Below, one piece after another: positions 54,439 through 63,921 of a stretch of 64,000 nucleotides of DNA. Numbering within the stretch: position 1 is the stretch's first letter; each line of letters starts with the position of its first letter. The DNA is from Affinundibacterium macrobrachii (GTDB lineage Bacteria > Pseudomonadota > Gammaproteobacteria > Burkholderiales > Burkholderiaceae_D): assembly GCF_014652415.1 (NCBI RefSeq), contig NZ_BMYT01000002.1:186001-250000 (forward strand). Reading direction: 5' to 3'. The notes beneath the pieces are model-generated. The model saw nothing but the letters and a program-made list of their open reading frames with translations, did no database searches and was not told the origin of the DNA. Both the position numbers and the translations under genes were made by a program.

Positions 54439-55854
54439 ATGAACATGACTACAATCCTCGCATTCACCGCAGCCACTCTGTTGTCTAGCTCCGCCCTCGC
54501 TGGATCTAAGGCCGAGCTACCGAAACACCTGCCGTCGTTTGGGGCTGAAAAGCCACTGCCGGTCCCCAAGATTGAAAAGAGAATACTCGCGAACGAAATG
54601 GAAGTGTGGGTAATACCGAGAACGGGTCTCCCGCGCGTCGATGCGGTGCTCGCGGTGCGCGGAGCGGGTTTGGCCGCCGACACGGCAAACACATCTGGCT
54701 TCGCTGGTCTGCTCGCCGATCTGCTCATCGAAGGTACCGCCAAACGCAGTTCGCGCGAGATCGCCGAAACAACACAGGGTTTTGGCGGCGCAATCGACGC
54801 AATCGCTAGTGCTGACGGCATCAGCGTACGCGGTAACGCGCTCGCATCGCAAACGCCACAAATGCTCGGCCTGCTGGCAGAGATCGTTCGTACGCCGAGT
54901 TTTCCCGAAGGGGAAGTCCGTCTTGCTCAAGCTAACGCGCTGCAGGGCTTGAAAGCACAGGAGGCTCAACCTAGCTTCAAAGCTGAACGCGCCCTAACGC
55001 AGGTCATTTATGGCGATCATCCCTACGCCCGCATCACGCTGTCTGAGGAAGCGATCAGTGTCCTCACGTCACAAGCGCTGCGGCAGGCACACGCCGCTCG
55101 CTTCCGACCGGATCGCACGCTCCTGATCATAACGGGTTCTATTGCGCCGTCTCAAGCCATGCGCATTGCTGAAGAGGCCTTTGGCAGCTGGCGTGCGAGC
55201 GTTAGAGTTCCGGTCGAGGACACCACGGCAGCGCGCACCATGCCACCGACGTACGTTCTGATCAATCGTCCTGGAAGCGTCCAATCGACGATCCGGCTTG
55301 GCCGCCCAGCGATCGCCGCTACCCACGCCGACTACATCCCACTACAACTTGCCAGCACGGTACTCGGCGGCAGTTTCAGCTCGCGCCTGATGCAGAATCT
55401 TCGCGAGGATAAGGGCTACACCTACAGTGCACGTGGTGGCTTGAATGTACTGCGTACTGGCGGCCGCGTAACAGCATCTGCCGATGTGCGCAACGAAGTC
55501 ACTGGCGCAGCGCTCAAAGAGTTCGTTAGTGAGCTGCGACGCATGGGCGATGAACTCGTGCCGACACAGGAGCTGGAAGACACCAAACGCTATGTCGCCG
55601 GCGGTTACCTTATCTCGACTCAAATGCAGGGCGCTGTCGCCACAACCCTCGCCAATAACTGGTTGGTCGGCCTGCCAGCGGAGTTCCTTGGTGAGTACGT
55701 ACAAAAAATGCGTGCAGTTAGCTCCGCGCAGGTACAGGCAATGGGCCGCAGGTATCTCGATCCAAATGCAATGTCAGTCGTGGTGGTAGGCGACTCAAAA
55801 GCAGTAGCAGAACAGTTAAAGAATTACGGTAAGTTCCAGAATCGCGAACACTGA
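54439..55854 (+). CDS. M16 family peptidase-like protein, non-catalytic subunit
   Basis: 471 residues from the ATG at 54439 (AGGAAG six bases ahead); the longer frame overlaps the upstream gene. A signal peptide (MNMTTILAFTAATLLSSSALAG) targets the periplasm. The position of the HxxEH motif is occupied by GFAGLLADLLIEG, so zinc binding is lost, while the fold markers FSSRLMQNLREDKGYTYSARGG and SVVVVGD remain. It complements the catalytic subunit just upstream. Base composition is visibly G/C-richer than the surrounding core. Confidence 0.93.
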   Translation: MNMTTILAFTAATLLSSSALAGSKAELPKHLPSFGAEKPLPVPKIEKRILANEMEVWVIPRTGLPRVDAVLAVRGAGLAADTANTSGFAGLLADLLIEGTAKRSSREIAETTQGFGGAIDAIASADGISVRGNALASQTPQMLGLLAEIVRTPSFPEGEVRLAQANALQGLKAQEAQPSFKAERALTQVIYGDHPYARITLSEEAISVLTSQALRQAHAARFRPDRTLLIITGSIAPSQAMRIAEEAFGSWRASVRVPVEDTTAARTMPPTYVLINRPGSVQSTIRLGRPAIAATHADYIPLQLASTVLGGSFSSRLMQNLREDKGYTYSARGGLNVLRTGGRVTASADVRNEVTGAALKEFVSELRRMGDELVPTQELEDTKRYVAGGYLISTQMQGAVATTLANNWLVGLPAEFLGEYVQKMRAVSSAQVQAMGRRYLDPNAMSVVVVGDSKAVAEQLKNYGKFQNREH

Positions 55855-55975
55855 TCGCAAAAGTGTTCAAACATCGACTAGAAGACTTTTTATGAAGCGT
55901 AGTGGTATCACTCCTTTGTTTTAACGACGCAAGATAAGCTACGTACAGCTCTCATTTTTTTGCAACACACGCCCA

Positions 55976-56290
55976 GTGCAATTTACCAAGACTAGACTAA
56001 AGAGACTGAGACCAGAAAACTTAAATGAGCTTGGCCCATCAGAATCCGCTCCACCAGCGACGCGAGGTTATGTCACTGATGCTGCTAAACGGGCAGTGCC
56101 AAGCGAAGCGTCGATTAAGCTTCTTTGGTCTAAGGATGGCGAATCGGTTGCGGTCTATGTTGGACAAGAGTTACTCGGCTTCATCGCCCATAACAATCCA
56201 AGAGGTTTTAGTACAAACTTGCGAGAAGAGGGACCGTTTGGCTCGCCGCTTGATCGTGAGCTGTTTTCAATGTTCTTCATGTCGGCATGA
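55976..56290 (+). pseudogene. 5'-truncated copy of the DUF2251-like gene
   Basis: Codons matching residues ~52-143 of the gene at 48824 are present and open (ATRGYVTDAAKRAVPSEAS... to FMSA), but the first ~50 residues are replaced by unrelated sequence starting at GTG with no ribosome-binding site. It looks like the fragment left by duplication of the 3' part. Confidence 0.75.
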
Positions 56291-56338
56291 CGATCCGTCT
56301 AAGATTCCAGCGAGCATGCATGTTTGCAATATGCAGGG
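56011..56338 (+). repeat. 328-bp direct repeat, right copy
   Basis: Aligns without gaps to 48976-49303 and closes the 7-kb segment that holds the TetR, P450, membrane protein and M16 genes. Flanks on both sides are unrelated. Confidence 0.9.
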
Positions 56339-56396
56339 CGATTGCAACCCGCGCTAGTTAAACCCGATCGACAAACAAGAAGCGATTCGAACTTGT

Positions 56397-57899
56397 TTAA
56401 GCCAGTTTAACGACCTTGACACCATCTATTTGTACATCAACTTGCTCTAGCATCTGCGCGCGAACCCGATTGCGACCCGCATTCTTCGCGGCGTATAGCG
56501 CAGCATCGGCGCGTGCTACTAGGTCTTTGCCTGTATCACCTTCTTGATAAGTCGATACGCCAACACTGATCGTTATGTGTTGGTCTTGTACGAACTGCTG
56601 TTGCTCGACTGTGACGCGTAGGTTTTCTGCTAGCGATAGCGCACCTTCGAGGTTGGTGTAAGGGCAAATCACAATAAATTCTTCACCACCCCAACGTCCA
56701 ACCAAATCAATCTCGCGTGTTCGTTGACGTAATAATTCCGCCAATCCGACCAATAATTGATCGCCAGCTTGATGTCCATAGAGATCGTTGATCCGTTTGA
56801 AAAAATCGATATCGAGCATAATCACGCTCATGGATTGCGCTGCGCGTTGTGCGCGATGGATTTCGATATTGAGAGTCTGGTCGATTTTAAGGCGGTTGTA
56901 TAAACCAGTTAATTGATCGGTTTCGGCCAGATGGATCAATTTGCGATTGAGATGACTGAGCTTGCGGTTCCAATAAAAAAAGATGAGCAATAACACCACC
57001 GCGCCACCCAATAATTTCCAGAACAATCGATAGTCGATTCCTTGCTGCACTTTCACCGAGACATGGCGATTCGAAATCATTTCTCGCTCTTGCGGTGTGA
57101 TGGTGCGTGCGCCTTTGTCTAGAATACTCAAGAGCAGCGTCTCATCTTTAAGAACGCCGATACGTAGTTGGTTGACGAACTGCGGTACTTGACCGGCAAT
57201 CTTTAAATTAAACAAACCTTCTTTCTTGATCGCGTAGGCCGCCACGATTAGAGAGCGTACGGTCAAATCTGCCTGCCGTGTAGAAACGAGCTCTATCGCT
57301 TCCTCCTCGGTATTAGTCAACACCACACGTAAGTTGGGAAACTCTTGTCGAATCCGCTCTTCTACCATGGTGCCACGCGGCAGCGCTAACACCTCATTCA
57401 CTAAGCCACGCAAATCACCGACATAAGCATGCTCTTCTCGCGCGACCAGAATATTGGGATCAGAAAAAATCGGCGAAGTGAACTGTAACCAAGCAGCGCG
57501 ATTAGCGCTTTCATTCAAAAAACTGGTGATCTGACAGCGACCTGCTTTCGATGCAGCTAAACTTTCTTCCCAAGTTTTAGTTTGCACCAATTGCGTCTGC
57601 AAGCCAACCCGCTGCACTACTAACTGAACCAAGTCGGCACCAATTCCTTCATGCTTGCCTTCTGGGGTAATGTGCTCAAACGGCACCCAATCTGGATCGA
57701 CGCACATCGTGATTGGCTTCGCCTTTTGAATATAGGCGCGTTCTTCTGGCGTGAAATTGATAGCTGTCGCCGATATGGGGGCATCATTAGCAACACTCGC
57801 GAGGGTGTTCGCAGAAACAGCATTCACAGTCATTGCTGAAAGCAATAGTAGAACGGGCTTCAATAAGGGATAAAAGGTGGAAACCAGAGCTTTACGCAT
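56397..57899 (-). CDS. Periplasmic-sensor diguanylate cyclase (SBP_bac_3-GGDEF)
   Basis: 500 residues from the ATG at 57899 (the frame's TTG start adds 5 residues). After a signal peptide (FYPLLKPVLLLLSAMTVNAVSA), residues ~50-270 are a solute-binding domain (PITMCVDPDWVPFEHI, GIGADLVQLVV, RQADLTVRSLIVAAYAI). One membrane segment (LFWKLLGGAVVLLLIFFYW) leads to a GGDEF domain with the active GGEEF signature and a RxxD inhibitory site (REID). It should bind an amino-acid-like ligand outside and make cyclic-di-GMP inside. It stands alone. Confidence 0.93.
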   Translation of the reverse strand: MRKALVSTFYPLLKPVLLLLSAMTVNAVSANTLASVANDAPISATAINFTPEERAYIQKAKPITMCVDPDWVPFEHITPEGKHEGIGADLVQLVVQRVGLQTQLVQTKTWEESLAASKAGRCQITSFLNESANRAAWLQFTSPIFSDPNILVAREEHAYVGDLRGLVNEVLALPRGTMVEERIRQEFPNLRVVLTNTEEEAIELVSTRQADLTVRSLIVAAYAIKKEGLFNLKIAGQVPQFVNQLRIGVLKDETLLLSILDKGARTITPQEREMISNRHVSVKVQQGIDYRLFWKLLGGAVVLLLIFFYWNRKLSHLNRKLIHLAETDQLTGLYNRLKIDQTLNIEIHRAQRAAQSMSVIMLDIDFFKRINDLYGHQAGDQLLVGLAELLRQRTREIDLVGRWGGEEFIVICPYTNLEGALSLAENLRVTVEQQQFVQDQHITISVGVSTYQEGDTGKDLVARADAALYAAKNAGRNRVRAQMLEQVDVQIDGVKVVKLA

Positions 57900-58447
57900 G
57901 ACGATTATTTGCAAATAGAGTAAGGCTTTAGATAGGACAGATAATTAAAAGTTCACGCACGGCGCTATTCCGGCAATAATGCGCTAGCTTGGTTTCATTC
58001 GACAATCACATTCAAGTAAATCCGCTGTATTGCGTAGGGGTCACCATTGTTTATGATGGCAATGTAGCATTTCAGCAAAAGCACACTTTTAGATAAATCA
58101 AAGAAGCGACAGATAAATCTAGCGGGCTGAGGCAATTGGAAAGTAATCAAAGCGCAGCAGACTCCAGATCATGTTCTGAGCCACGCACATGCCGAAAAGA
58201 CTACAATCTAGACATAATTTAGCATTAATTTTGCCCGCACTGATTTTGGATTCTTACCAATTGACAACTCGATTCATTCACTCCAACAAACACCACTACA
58301 AATGCGACTTCAAATGTTACTTCGCGCCCTTAATTCACCATTGCAATTACGGAACAGCAGCCCTGGGTGGAGCTTTTCCATGGCAGTTTGCTGTTTCTTG
58401 GGGTCATTGGACTGCGGCATAAATCACTTTAAAAACAGAAATACTAG
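57900..58447. other. Intergenic region, 548 bases
   Basis: Divergent promoter region between the cyclase and the TPR gene. A 77-codon frame at 58189 lacks a ribosome-binding site. No RNA or repeat was seen. Confidence 0.4.
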
Positions 58448-59932
58448 ATGAGTACGCAAACTACCTTAGCCCATGCGCTATTCCAACAAGCCTACGCGCT
58501 TCATCAACAAGGCAAAATACAACAAGCGAAGCCACTATATGAACAAGCGATCACGCAGTCACCCGACTTGACCGATGCCTACTTATTGCTCGGTGTAATC
58601 GCACAGCAGATGCGTGACTCTCCATTAGCAATACGTTACTTTGAACATGCGATACAACAGCGGCCCAAGTTTGCTGTAACCTATTGTCACCTTGGCGTCG
58701 CTCAAAAGAGTTTAGGTCAATTTGATCAAGCGCTTAAGAACTACGATCGAGCAATTGCACTTGACCGCAACTTGGCTGACGCATTTTACAATCGAGGTAT
58801 TTTAAAATCTGAATTAAGATCGTTTGCATCAGCATTGCAAGACTACGATGCGGCCATTACCTTACGTCCTAACTATCCAGAAGCTTTCTGCAATCGCGGC
58901 ATCGCCCTCCGTCAACTGAACCAAGTGTCAGAGGCACTCTCTAGTTATGACCAAGCGGTCTCCTTAAGACCAAATTTTGCGGATGCGGAATACAACCGTG
59001 GCCTGTGTCTGCTGCAATTGGGTAAATTTGAGCATGCGTGGTCGGCGTATGAATGGCGTTGGCAATGTGAGGGAATTAGCGCTTCGAAAAAGCGTCGCCA
59101 ATTCAGCCAACCAATGTGGTTAGGGGAGACTGACTTAGTTGGGAAAACCATTTATGTGTACAGTGAGCAGGGTTTAGGGGACACTTTACAATTTTGCCGT
59201 TATATCCCTTTGATAAAAGCGCTGGGCGCATATGTAATATTTGAAGTACAAGCCCCCCTACTTCAGTTATTGCAAACACTTAAGGGCGTCGATGCATGTA
59301 TCGTCCGCCCTGAACATTATCCGCAGTTTGATTTTCAGATTCCTTTAATGAGCCTACCATTGGCGTGTAAAACCTTGGATCTAGCGAGTATTCCAAACGA
59401 TATCCCTTATCTGAAAGCAGATGAAAACAAGTTACGAGATTGGCGTCAAACATTGTCTGCGTACAAAGGTCGAAAAGTTGGATTGGTATGGAATGGAAGC
59501 AGTAATCATAAGAATGACCAACAGCGCAGTATCGATTTAGCGACTTTACTTGCCTATCTGCCGACCCATGAGGAACACATTCAATACGTCAGCTTACAAA
59601 AAGAATATAGGCCGCAAGATCATCAAGTGCTGCAAGCACACCCAAAAATCCTCGATTTTTCAGACAAACTACATGACTTTTCTGACACCGCCGCACTTTG
59701 TCAATCGCTTGATCTCATTGTAAGCGTCGATACTAGTGTTGCACACCTCGCTGGCGGTTTAGGCAAGCCCGTGCTGTTATTACTTCCATTTAATGCAGAT
59801 TGGCGTTGGCTACTTGAACGTGAAGATAGTCCATGGTATCCAAGCCTACACTTAATCAGGCAAACCAAGATAGACGACTGGCACACATCACTATCAAAGC
59901 TTGGGACAAAAATTGAATGCGCTTTGGGTTAG
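58448..59932 (+). CDS. TPR-repeat protein with glycosyltransferase-9-like domain
   Basis: 494 residues. About six TPR units fill ~5-210 (QAKPLYEQAITQSPDLTDAYLLLG; QFDQALKNYDRAIALDRNLADAFYNRG and so on). The C-terminal half resembles ADP-heptose/GT9 glycosyltransferases: IYVYSEQGLGDTLQFCRYIPLI, GRKVGLVWNGSSNHKNDQQRSIDL and DLIVSVDTSVAHLAGGLGKPVLLLLP. Such TPR-GT proteins are common in beta-proteobacteria and may glycosylate proteins or surface molecules. It has no signal peptide. Confidence 0.9.
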   Translation: MSTQTTLAHALFQQAYALHQQGKIQQAKPLYEQAITQSPDLTDAYLLLGVIAQQMRDSPLAIRYFEHAIQQRPKFAVTYCHLGVAQKSLGQFDQALKNYDRAIALDRNLADAFYNRGILKSELRSFASALQDYDAAITLRPNYPEAFCNRGIALRQLNQVSEALSSYDQAVSLRPNFADAEYNRGLCLLQLGKFEHAWSAYEWRWQCEGISASKKRRQFSQPMWLGETDLVGKTIYVYSEQGLGDTLQFCRYIPLIKALGAYVIFEVQAPLLQLLQTLKGVDACIVRPEHYPQFDFQIPLMSLPLACKTLDLASIPNDIPYLKADENKLRDWRQTLSAYKGRKVGLVWNGSSNHKNDQQRSIDLATLLAYLPTHEEHIQYVSLQKEYRPQDHQVLQAHPKILDFSDKLHDFSDTAALCQSLDLIVSVDTSVAHLAGGLGKPVLLLLPFNADWRWLLEREDSPWYPSLHLIRQTKIDDWHTSLSKLGTKIECALG

Positions 59933-60043
59933 CAATGTATGAGCCTAGTTTTCAATATGCTTCCCAAAGCCTAACGCAGTGTTCGATCGAGACATAACTG
60001 GTTTTCTAAGAAGAGAAATAAGTAGTTTGAAGCAAACGCAATC

Positions 60044-60319
60044 CTATTTGGTTTGCTCAAGTTCCTCTAATCGCAGCAAAATCTCTAAACGCCGCTCTCG
60101 TTTAATCTCTTGCCAATGCCGATTTTCTTGCGCACCAATCATCGCGTAAAGAAGGTTCAAACTGGTCGCTTGATTTGTTGATTGATGTTCCGATTGTATT
60201 CGCGCATAAAGTACAAACACGTCAGCTGCCATAAACTGTTCTACCGATGTCACGCCTATGCTGTGCAACATCGCTTTTGACTTTGGTCCTAGCCCGCGGA
60301 GGTCTGTTATATCGTTCAT
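60044..60319 (-). CDS. TfoX C-terminal domain protein
   Basis: 91 residues. LRGLGPKSKAMLHSIGVTSVEQFMAADVFVLYARI is the helix-hairpin-helix-like start of the TfoX/Sxy C-terminal domain, and SLNLLYAMIGAQENRHWQEI matches its end. Stand-alone copies lack the N-terminal domain of the competence activator TfoX, and their role is unknown. Confidence 0.85.
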   Translation of the reverse strand: MNDITDLRGLGPKSKAMLHSIGVTSVEQFMAADVFVLYARIQSEHQSTNQATSLNLLYAMIGAQENRHWQEIKRERRLEILLRLEELEQTK

Positions 60320-60422
60320 GGCAAACTAAAATGAGCAAAGATTTTGGCTGGGTAAGTCGCTTTATAGAGAGCGATCAGCTTAGCAGAAAGCCGTCTATGT
60401 TCACATTTTATTTGCTGCACTG

Positions 60423-60614
60423 CTAGCGACAACTACCTTCGTCACTTTGCGAGGGCTTCGAACTTTTAAACATCTCATTCAATAGTGGAGAAGATTGCAG
60501 CAACTTGGCCTTGGTGCGCTGCGTTTCTAGCTTGGATTCGGTACGCAAATTATTGCTAGTTAAAGCCTGAAACGACACTCTTTGCAAACCCAGATTACGT
60601 CTTTTTTTGTACAT
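60423..60614 (-). CDS. Small basic protein of unknown function
   Basis: 63 residues from the ATG at 60614, chosen because TTGGAG lies 6 bases upstream. The sequence MYKKRRNLGLQRVSFQALTSNNL is basic and the rest is polar. No family was recognised. The good ribosome-binding site is the main evidence that it is real. Confidence 0.5.
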   Translation of the reverse strand: MYKKRRNLGLQRVSFQALTSNNLRTESKLETQRTKAKLLQSSPLLNEMFKSSKPSQSDEGSCR

Positions 60615-60952
60615 AGTTAGCTCCAAGCAATTTCATATTAACGATGAAAAACGAGTGTTCTAGTATGTACAATTACCAAACAAAGTTAGATCAACCGCGT
60701 CCATCGGAAGTCACTTTGACATAGCTAAATTTGTCACACTAGTGCGATGTGATAGAGCAAATCTACTTTGGGATGAGTTGCAAGATGCTGGGATTAATGG
60801 TTAGAAGATTGGGGTAAAGATTTGTGCGAACCGGGGTTCAGTTTGTGCTACTGACTACGCAAAAATCTCAACTTCCCTCTTTCAGTTGAAGATAGAATCG
60901 AGCAGAAAATTTGTCTAACTTAATTTGATCAGTGTGTCCATTACGACCCAAT
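60615..60952. other. Intergenic region, 338 bases
   Basis: Upstream region shared by the small basic gene and the membrane-anchored protein at 60953, on opposite strands. I see no gene or clear hairpin. Confidence 0.4.
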
Positions 60953-61960
60953 ATGAAACTATTGAAGCTCTTCATCGCTTTCGCCTTATTGACTAGCCTG
61001 TTAATCTATTGGCGTTGGCAAGTTGCGGATGAAACAGTGAGAGAGATCGTGGCTACGACTACGCATGTCAAAAGTCCTGCGCAACTAGCGTCTAAAGACT
61101 TAACGCCAACGAGGTCACCGAAAACGCAATCCGATAAACCTATCGTGACCACTACTGAACTACCTGCCTACAACACTCCGCTCAAAGAGATTTACGAGCC
61201 ACTCAAAAAACGTGTTCAACAAAACGATGCCAAAGCTGCGTGTCGGCTCGCCGAAGAGCTATTTCGGTGTGGCTATTTACTTCCAGAGCGCAAGAAACTC
61301 ATTTCCCAACTTCAACAAGAAGCAGAAAGCACAAAGCTAAACAATTCAACACCGTTGAAATGGCAAGAGCGACTGAACGCATACAGAGCAGAAGATGAAA
61401 TTGATCAAGCTGTTTGTAAAGGATACGAAGAATATGACGAAATTGAGGCTTGGCGATTTAAATTTGTCGCGGCATTGAATGGTCACATCAATTCTATGGA
61501 AGATTTCGCCACCAAACCGTATTGGAATCCGAATGATCTCAATGCAAACATTGACGCTTGGAAGGCTTTTCAAGTTTACCGCGAAACGTTTTTACAACAA
61601 GCAGCAAGCGCGGGATCAGCGTCTGCTGCACTCACACTTATTGAAGAATATAGTGGTGATTCTTCGATCATGCGCGGACCACTTGCGCCACTTTCAAAAA
61701 TCCGAGTTGATTTCAGACAAGCAGCAAAATATGCGTATGTGTATAACTTAATTTCTAGAAGTGATGCTGGCAACAATCATTATGTTAACCGCGCATTACA
61801 ACAAGCTGCACGTCAAATCACTCCTCAAGATTTGACAATCGCCAAACAAGAAGCCGATCAATTATTTAAATCATGGGGTTCTGATTACTTGCAAAAGAGA
61901 GGCGCTTCCTTCCAGCAGCAGAAAAAACAAGTCGGCGCAAACTGTAATAATCAGCTGTAA
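60953..61960 (+). CDS. Membrane-anchored periplasmic protein of unknown function
   Basis: 335 residues from the ATG at 60953; the longer frame begins with an unsupported GTG. An N-terminal hydrophobic segment (LLKLFIAFALLTSLLIYWRW) anchors the protein, followed by a Thr/Pro-rich linker and a helical, charged domain. NDAKAACRLAEELFRCGYL and AGSASAALTLIEEYSGDSS resemble Sel1-like helical repeats. It belongs to a group of poorly characterised gamma/beta-proteobacterial secreted proteins. The transcript ends at a hairpin shared with the convergent peptidase gene. Confidence 0.7.
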   Translation: MKLLKLFIAFALLTSLLIYWRWQVADETVREIVATTTHVKSPAQLASKDLTPTRSPKTQSDKPIVTTTELPAYNTPLKEIYEPLKKRVQQNDAKAACRLAEELFRCGYLLPERKKLISQLQQEAESTKLNNSTPLKWQERLNAYRAEDEIDQAVCKGYEEYDEIEAWRFKFVAALNGHINSMEDFATKPYWNPNDLNANIDAWKAFQVYRETFLQQAASAGSASAALTLIEEYSGDSSIMRGPLAPLSKIRVDFRQAAKYAYVYNLISRSDAGNNHYVNRALQQAARQITPQDLTIAKQEADQLFKSWGSDYLQKRGASFQQQKKQVGANCNNQL

Positions 61961-61972
61961 TCACGCAAAACA

Positions 61973-62002
61973 TGCTGCGCAAACGAGATCGCTTGCGCAG
62001 CA
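61973..62002. terminator. Hairpin between convergent genes
   Basis: TGCTGCGCAA and TTGCGCAGCA pair perfectly over 10 bp around a 10-base loop, 13 bases after one stop codon and 6 before the other. It is likely a shared terminator. Confidence 0.65.
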
Positions 62003-62007
62003 ACGCA

Positions 62008-63921
62008 TTATGGTTTCATCGAAAGTGTTTTCTTCAAACCCAATTCACCACCAACCACAGGCAGACTCAACGAAGTCTTAGCGAGGTCAACACTGAGCTC
62101 GGTGCCTGCTTTTGGCCATAATGTGAAGTCTTGATCACTGGACATGATCATCAAAGCTAAACGTTTGCCTGCAGGGACGATTCTGTCAATCGGCTGCAAG
62201 TCAAAAGTTAAGTCAACAAATTGGCCTGGTACGAGTGGCGTGCCTGATAGTTTGGAATCGTAATTGCCCGTTTTAGTTAATGCGCGATGATTTTGTGGAT
62301 CGGCCCAACCGCGTGAAATCACACCTGCTTGTCCGGCTGAACCAACGACTTTGCCATCGAAAGGCAACATCACTAGCCATACCGACAAATTGGCTGCGGC
62401 TTTATTAGCAGCAACGCGTAGCTTGATGCTCGGTGTGCCGGATAAGTGCATCGCGTCGCTTAATTCTGGTGTCGCATAGATTAGGCGATGGGGCGATTGT
62501 TCGGCTTGTGCTAAAACACCGCCTTTTATCTGCACGTCGTCGATCAATTTTTCTATGCTCGCTTTACTTGGCGTGGATAAATTCAAATTACCGGCTTTGT
62601 TGCCGCCAGCACCTAAATATAAATTCACTGTACTGGATTCTGGATTTGGAAAATCTAAGTAGGGCGTTGGTGGCGTGCCGCGTTCTGCGTTTTCGCGCAC
62701 GATCATGGCACGCGCATCGCGCTCTACGCCATTATCGACGCCATACAAATAATGCGAGAACCAGCGATTGCGCATTTCTAATGGTGGTGTGCCGCCACCA
62801 TGTCCACCTTGATGCAGATACAACTGTGTTGGTACGCCTTGCTTTTTCAAAGCGTCATAAATGCGTATCGAATGCTCGGGCATCACGTTCCAATCTTGCT
62901 GACCATGCGCCAACAAGGTGGCTGCTTTGACGCCTTTGATCTTGGTCAGCAAATCGCGCTCTGCCCAAAAATCATTGTAGTCGCCATGCTTGCGGTCAAA
63001 TTTGGCGGGGTACAAACCATCACGAATTGTCTTGTTGCAGTACTCGCGTTTTTCTGGGGCGCCGCTGTAGATGAAGTCATATAGTTGATCAATGTCTTCA
63101 CCCAAATAGCCGCCTGGGTGACGGACCAAACCATTGCTGCGATAGTAGTGGTAGTAAGACGTATTTGGTGCAATTGGGATAATAGCTTCTAAACCTGCCA
63201 CACCTGTGGTCGCTGCAGCTAGAGGAATGGTGCCATTGTAGGAAGTACCGGTCATGCCGACTTTGCCTGTGGCCCAGCTTGCTTTAACTTCTTGATTGCC
63301 ATCGATGGTGGTGTAGCCTTTAGCACGGCCATTGAGCCAATCGATTACGGCTTTTGGAGCGAGTTCTTCTGGCGCGCCACCAACCGTCGGACAACCTTGT
63401 GACAAACCGGTACCGGGCGCTTCAGAATGTACCACTGCGAAACCACGTGGCAACCACGTATCAATTTCTGTACGTGAAATTTCTGGACGTACTGGGATAA
63501 ATTTCGCTTGCTCATTGACTGGACGCGGTGGTGGCTCACTGCCTAACTCGTGCTTCACATCCCACATCTTTTGGTTTTTCATGGTGCCGGCAAAATAGGG
63601 CGATGATTCATAAACCACCGCCACTTTTAAACCTTCCGTCTCGGTTTGCTTAGGACGCGTGACAGCAACGTGTACGCGATCTGGCTTGCCATCAGCATCG
63701 CTATCAAACTCGGTCTCTACCCATAATTCTTGTTTAATCCATTGCGATTTATCTTGAAAACCCGGCACGATTTGGGCTTGTCCGTTATAGAAAACCGGAA
63801 CGGTCTTCGTATTGGCTGTAGCATCTTGCGCCGTACTATTCGTCGAAAAAGCAGCGATAAGCGCGAGGCTTAACAGGGATCGTTGGCACAGTGTTTTGGA
63901 ATATGCGTGGCTAGTTTTCAT
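62008..63921 (-). CDS. Xaa-Pro dipeptidyl-peptidase (S15 family)
   Basis: 637 residues with a signal peptide (SLLSLALIAAFSTNSTAQ), so secreted or periplasmic. The catalytic triad is visible: Ser227 in GMTGTSYNG, Asp343 in HGQQDWNV and His374 in HQGGHGGGTPP. The C-terminal ~200 residues are the jelly-roll X-Pro domain (VDLTFDLQPIDRIVPAGKRLALMIMSSD). It removes X-Pro dipeptides or hydrolyses related acyl substrates. The Shine-Dalgarno is weak. It stands alone. Confidence 0.93.
   Translation of the reverse strand: MKTSHAYSKTLCQRSLLSLALIAAFSTNSTAQDATANTKTVPVFYNGQAQIVPGFQDKSQWIKQELWVETEFDSDADGKPDRVHVAVTRPKQTETEGLKVAVVYESSPYFAGTMKNQKMWDVKHELGSEPPPRPVNEQAKFIPVRPEISRTEIDTWLPRGFAVVHSEAPGTGLSQGCPTVGGAPEELAPKAVIDWLNGRAKGYTTIDGNQEVKASWATGKVGMTGTSYNGTIPLAAATTGVAGLEAIIPIAPNTSYYHYYRSNGLVRHPGGYLGEDIDQLYDFIYSGAPEKREYCNKTIRDGLYPAKFDRKHGDYNDFWAERDLLTKIKGVKAATLLAHGQQDWNVMPEHSIRIYDALKKQGVPTQLYLHQGGHGGGTPPLEMRNRWFSHYLYGVDNGVERDARAMIVRENAERGTPPTPYLDFPNPESSTVNLYLGAGGNKAGNLNLSTPSKASIEKLIDDVQIKGGVLAQAEQSPHRLIYATPELSDAMHLSGTPSIKLRVAANKAAANLSVWLVMLPFDGKVVGSAGQAGVISRGWADPQNHRALTKTGNYDSKLSGTPLVPGQFVDLTFDLQPIDRIVPAGKRLALMIMSSDQDFTLWPKAGTELSVDLAKTSLSLPVVGGELGLKKTLSMKP

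Noticed and set aside
54439-55854. Second active zinc peptidase
   Set aside because: The HxxEH motif is absent, so it is annotated as the non-catalytic M16 partner.
58189-58422. 77-codon frame before the TPR gene
   Set aside because: No ribosome-binding site and an atypical residue composition; probably chance.
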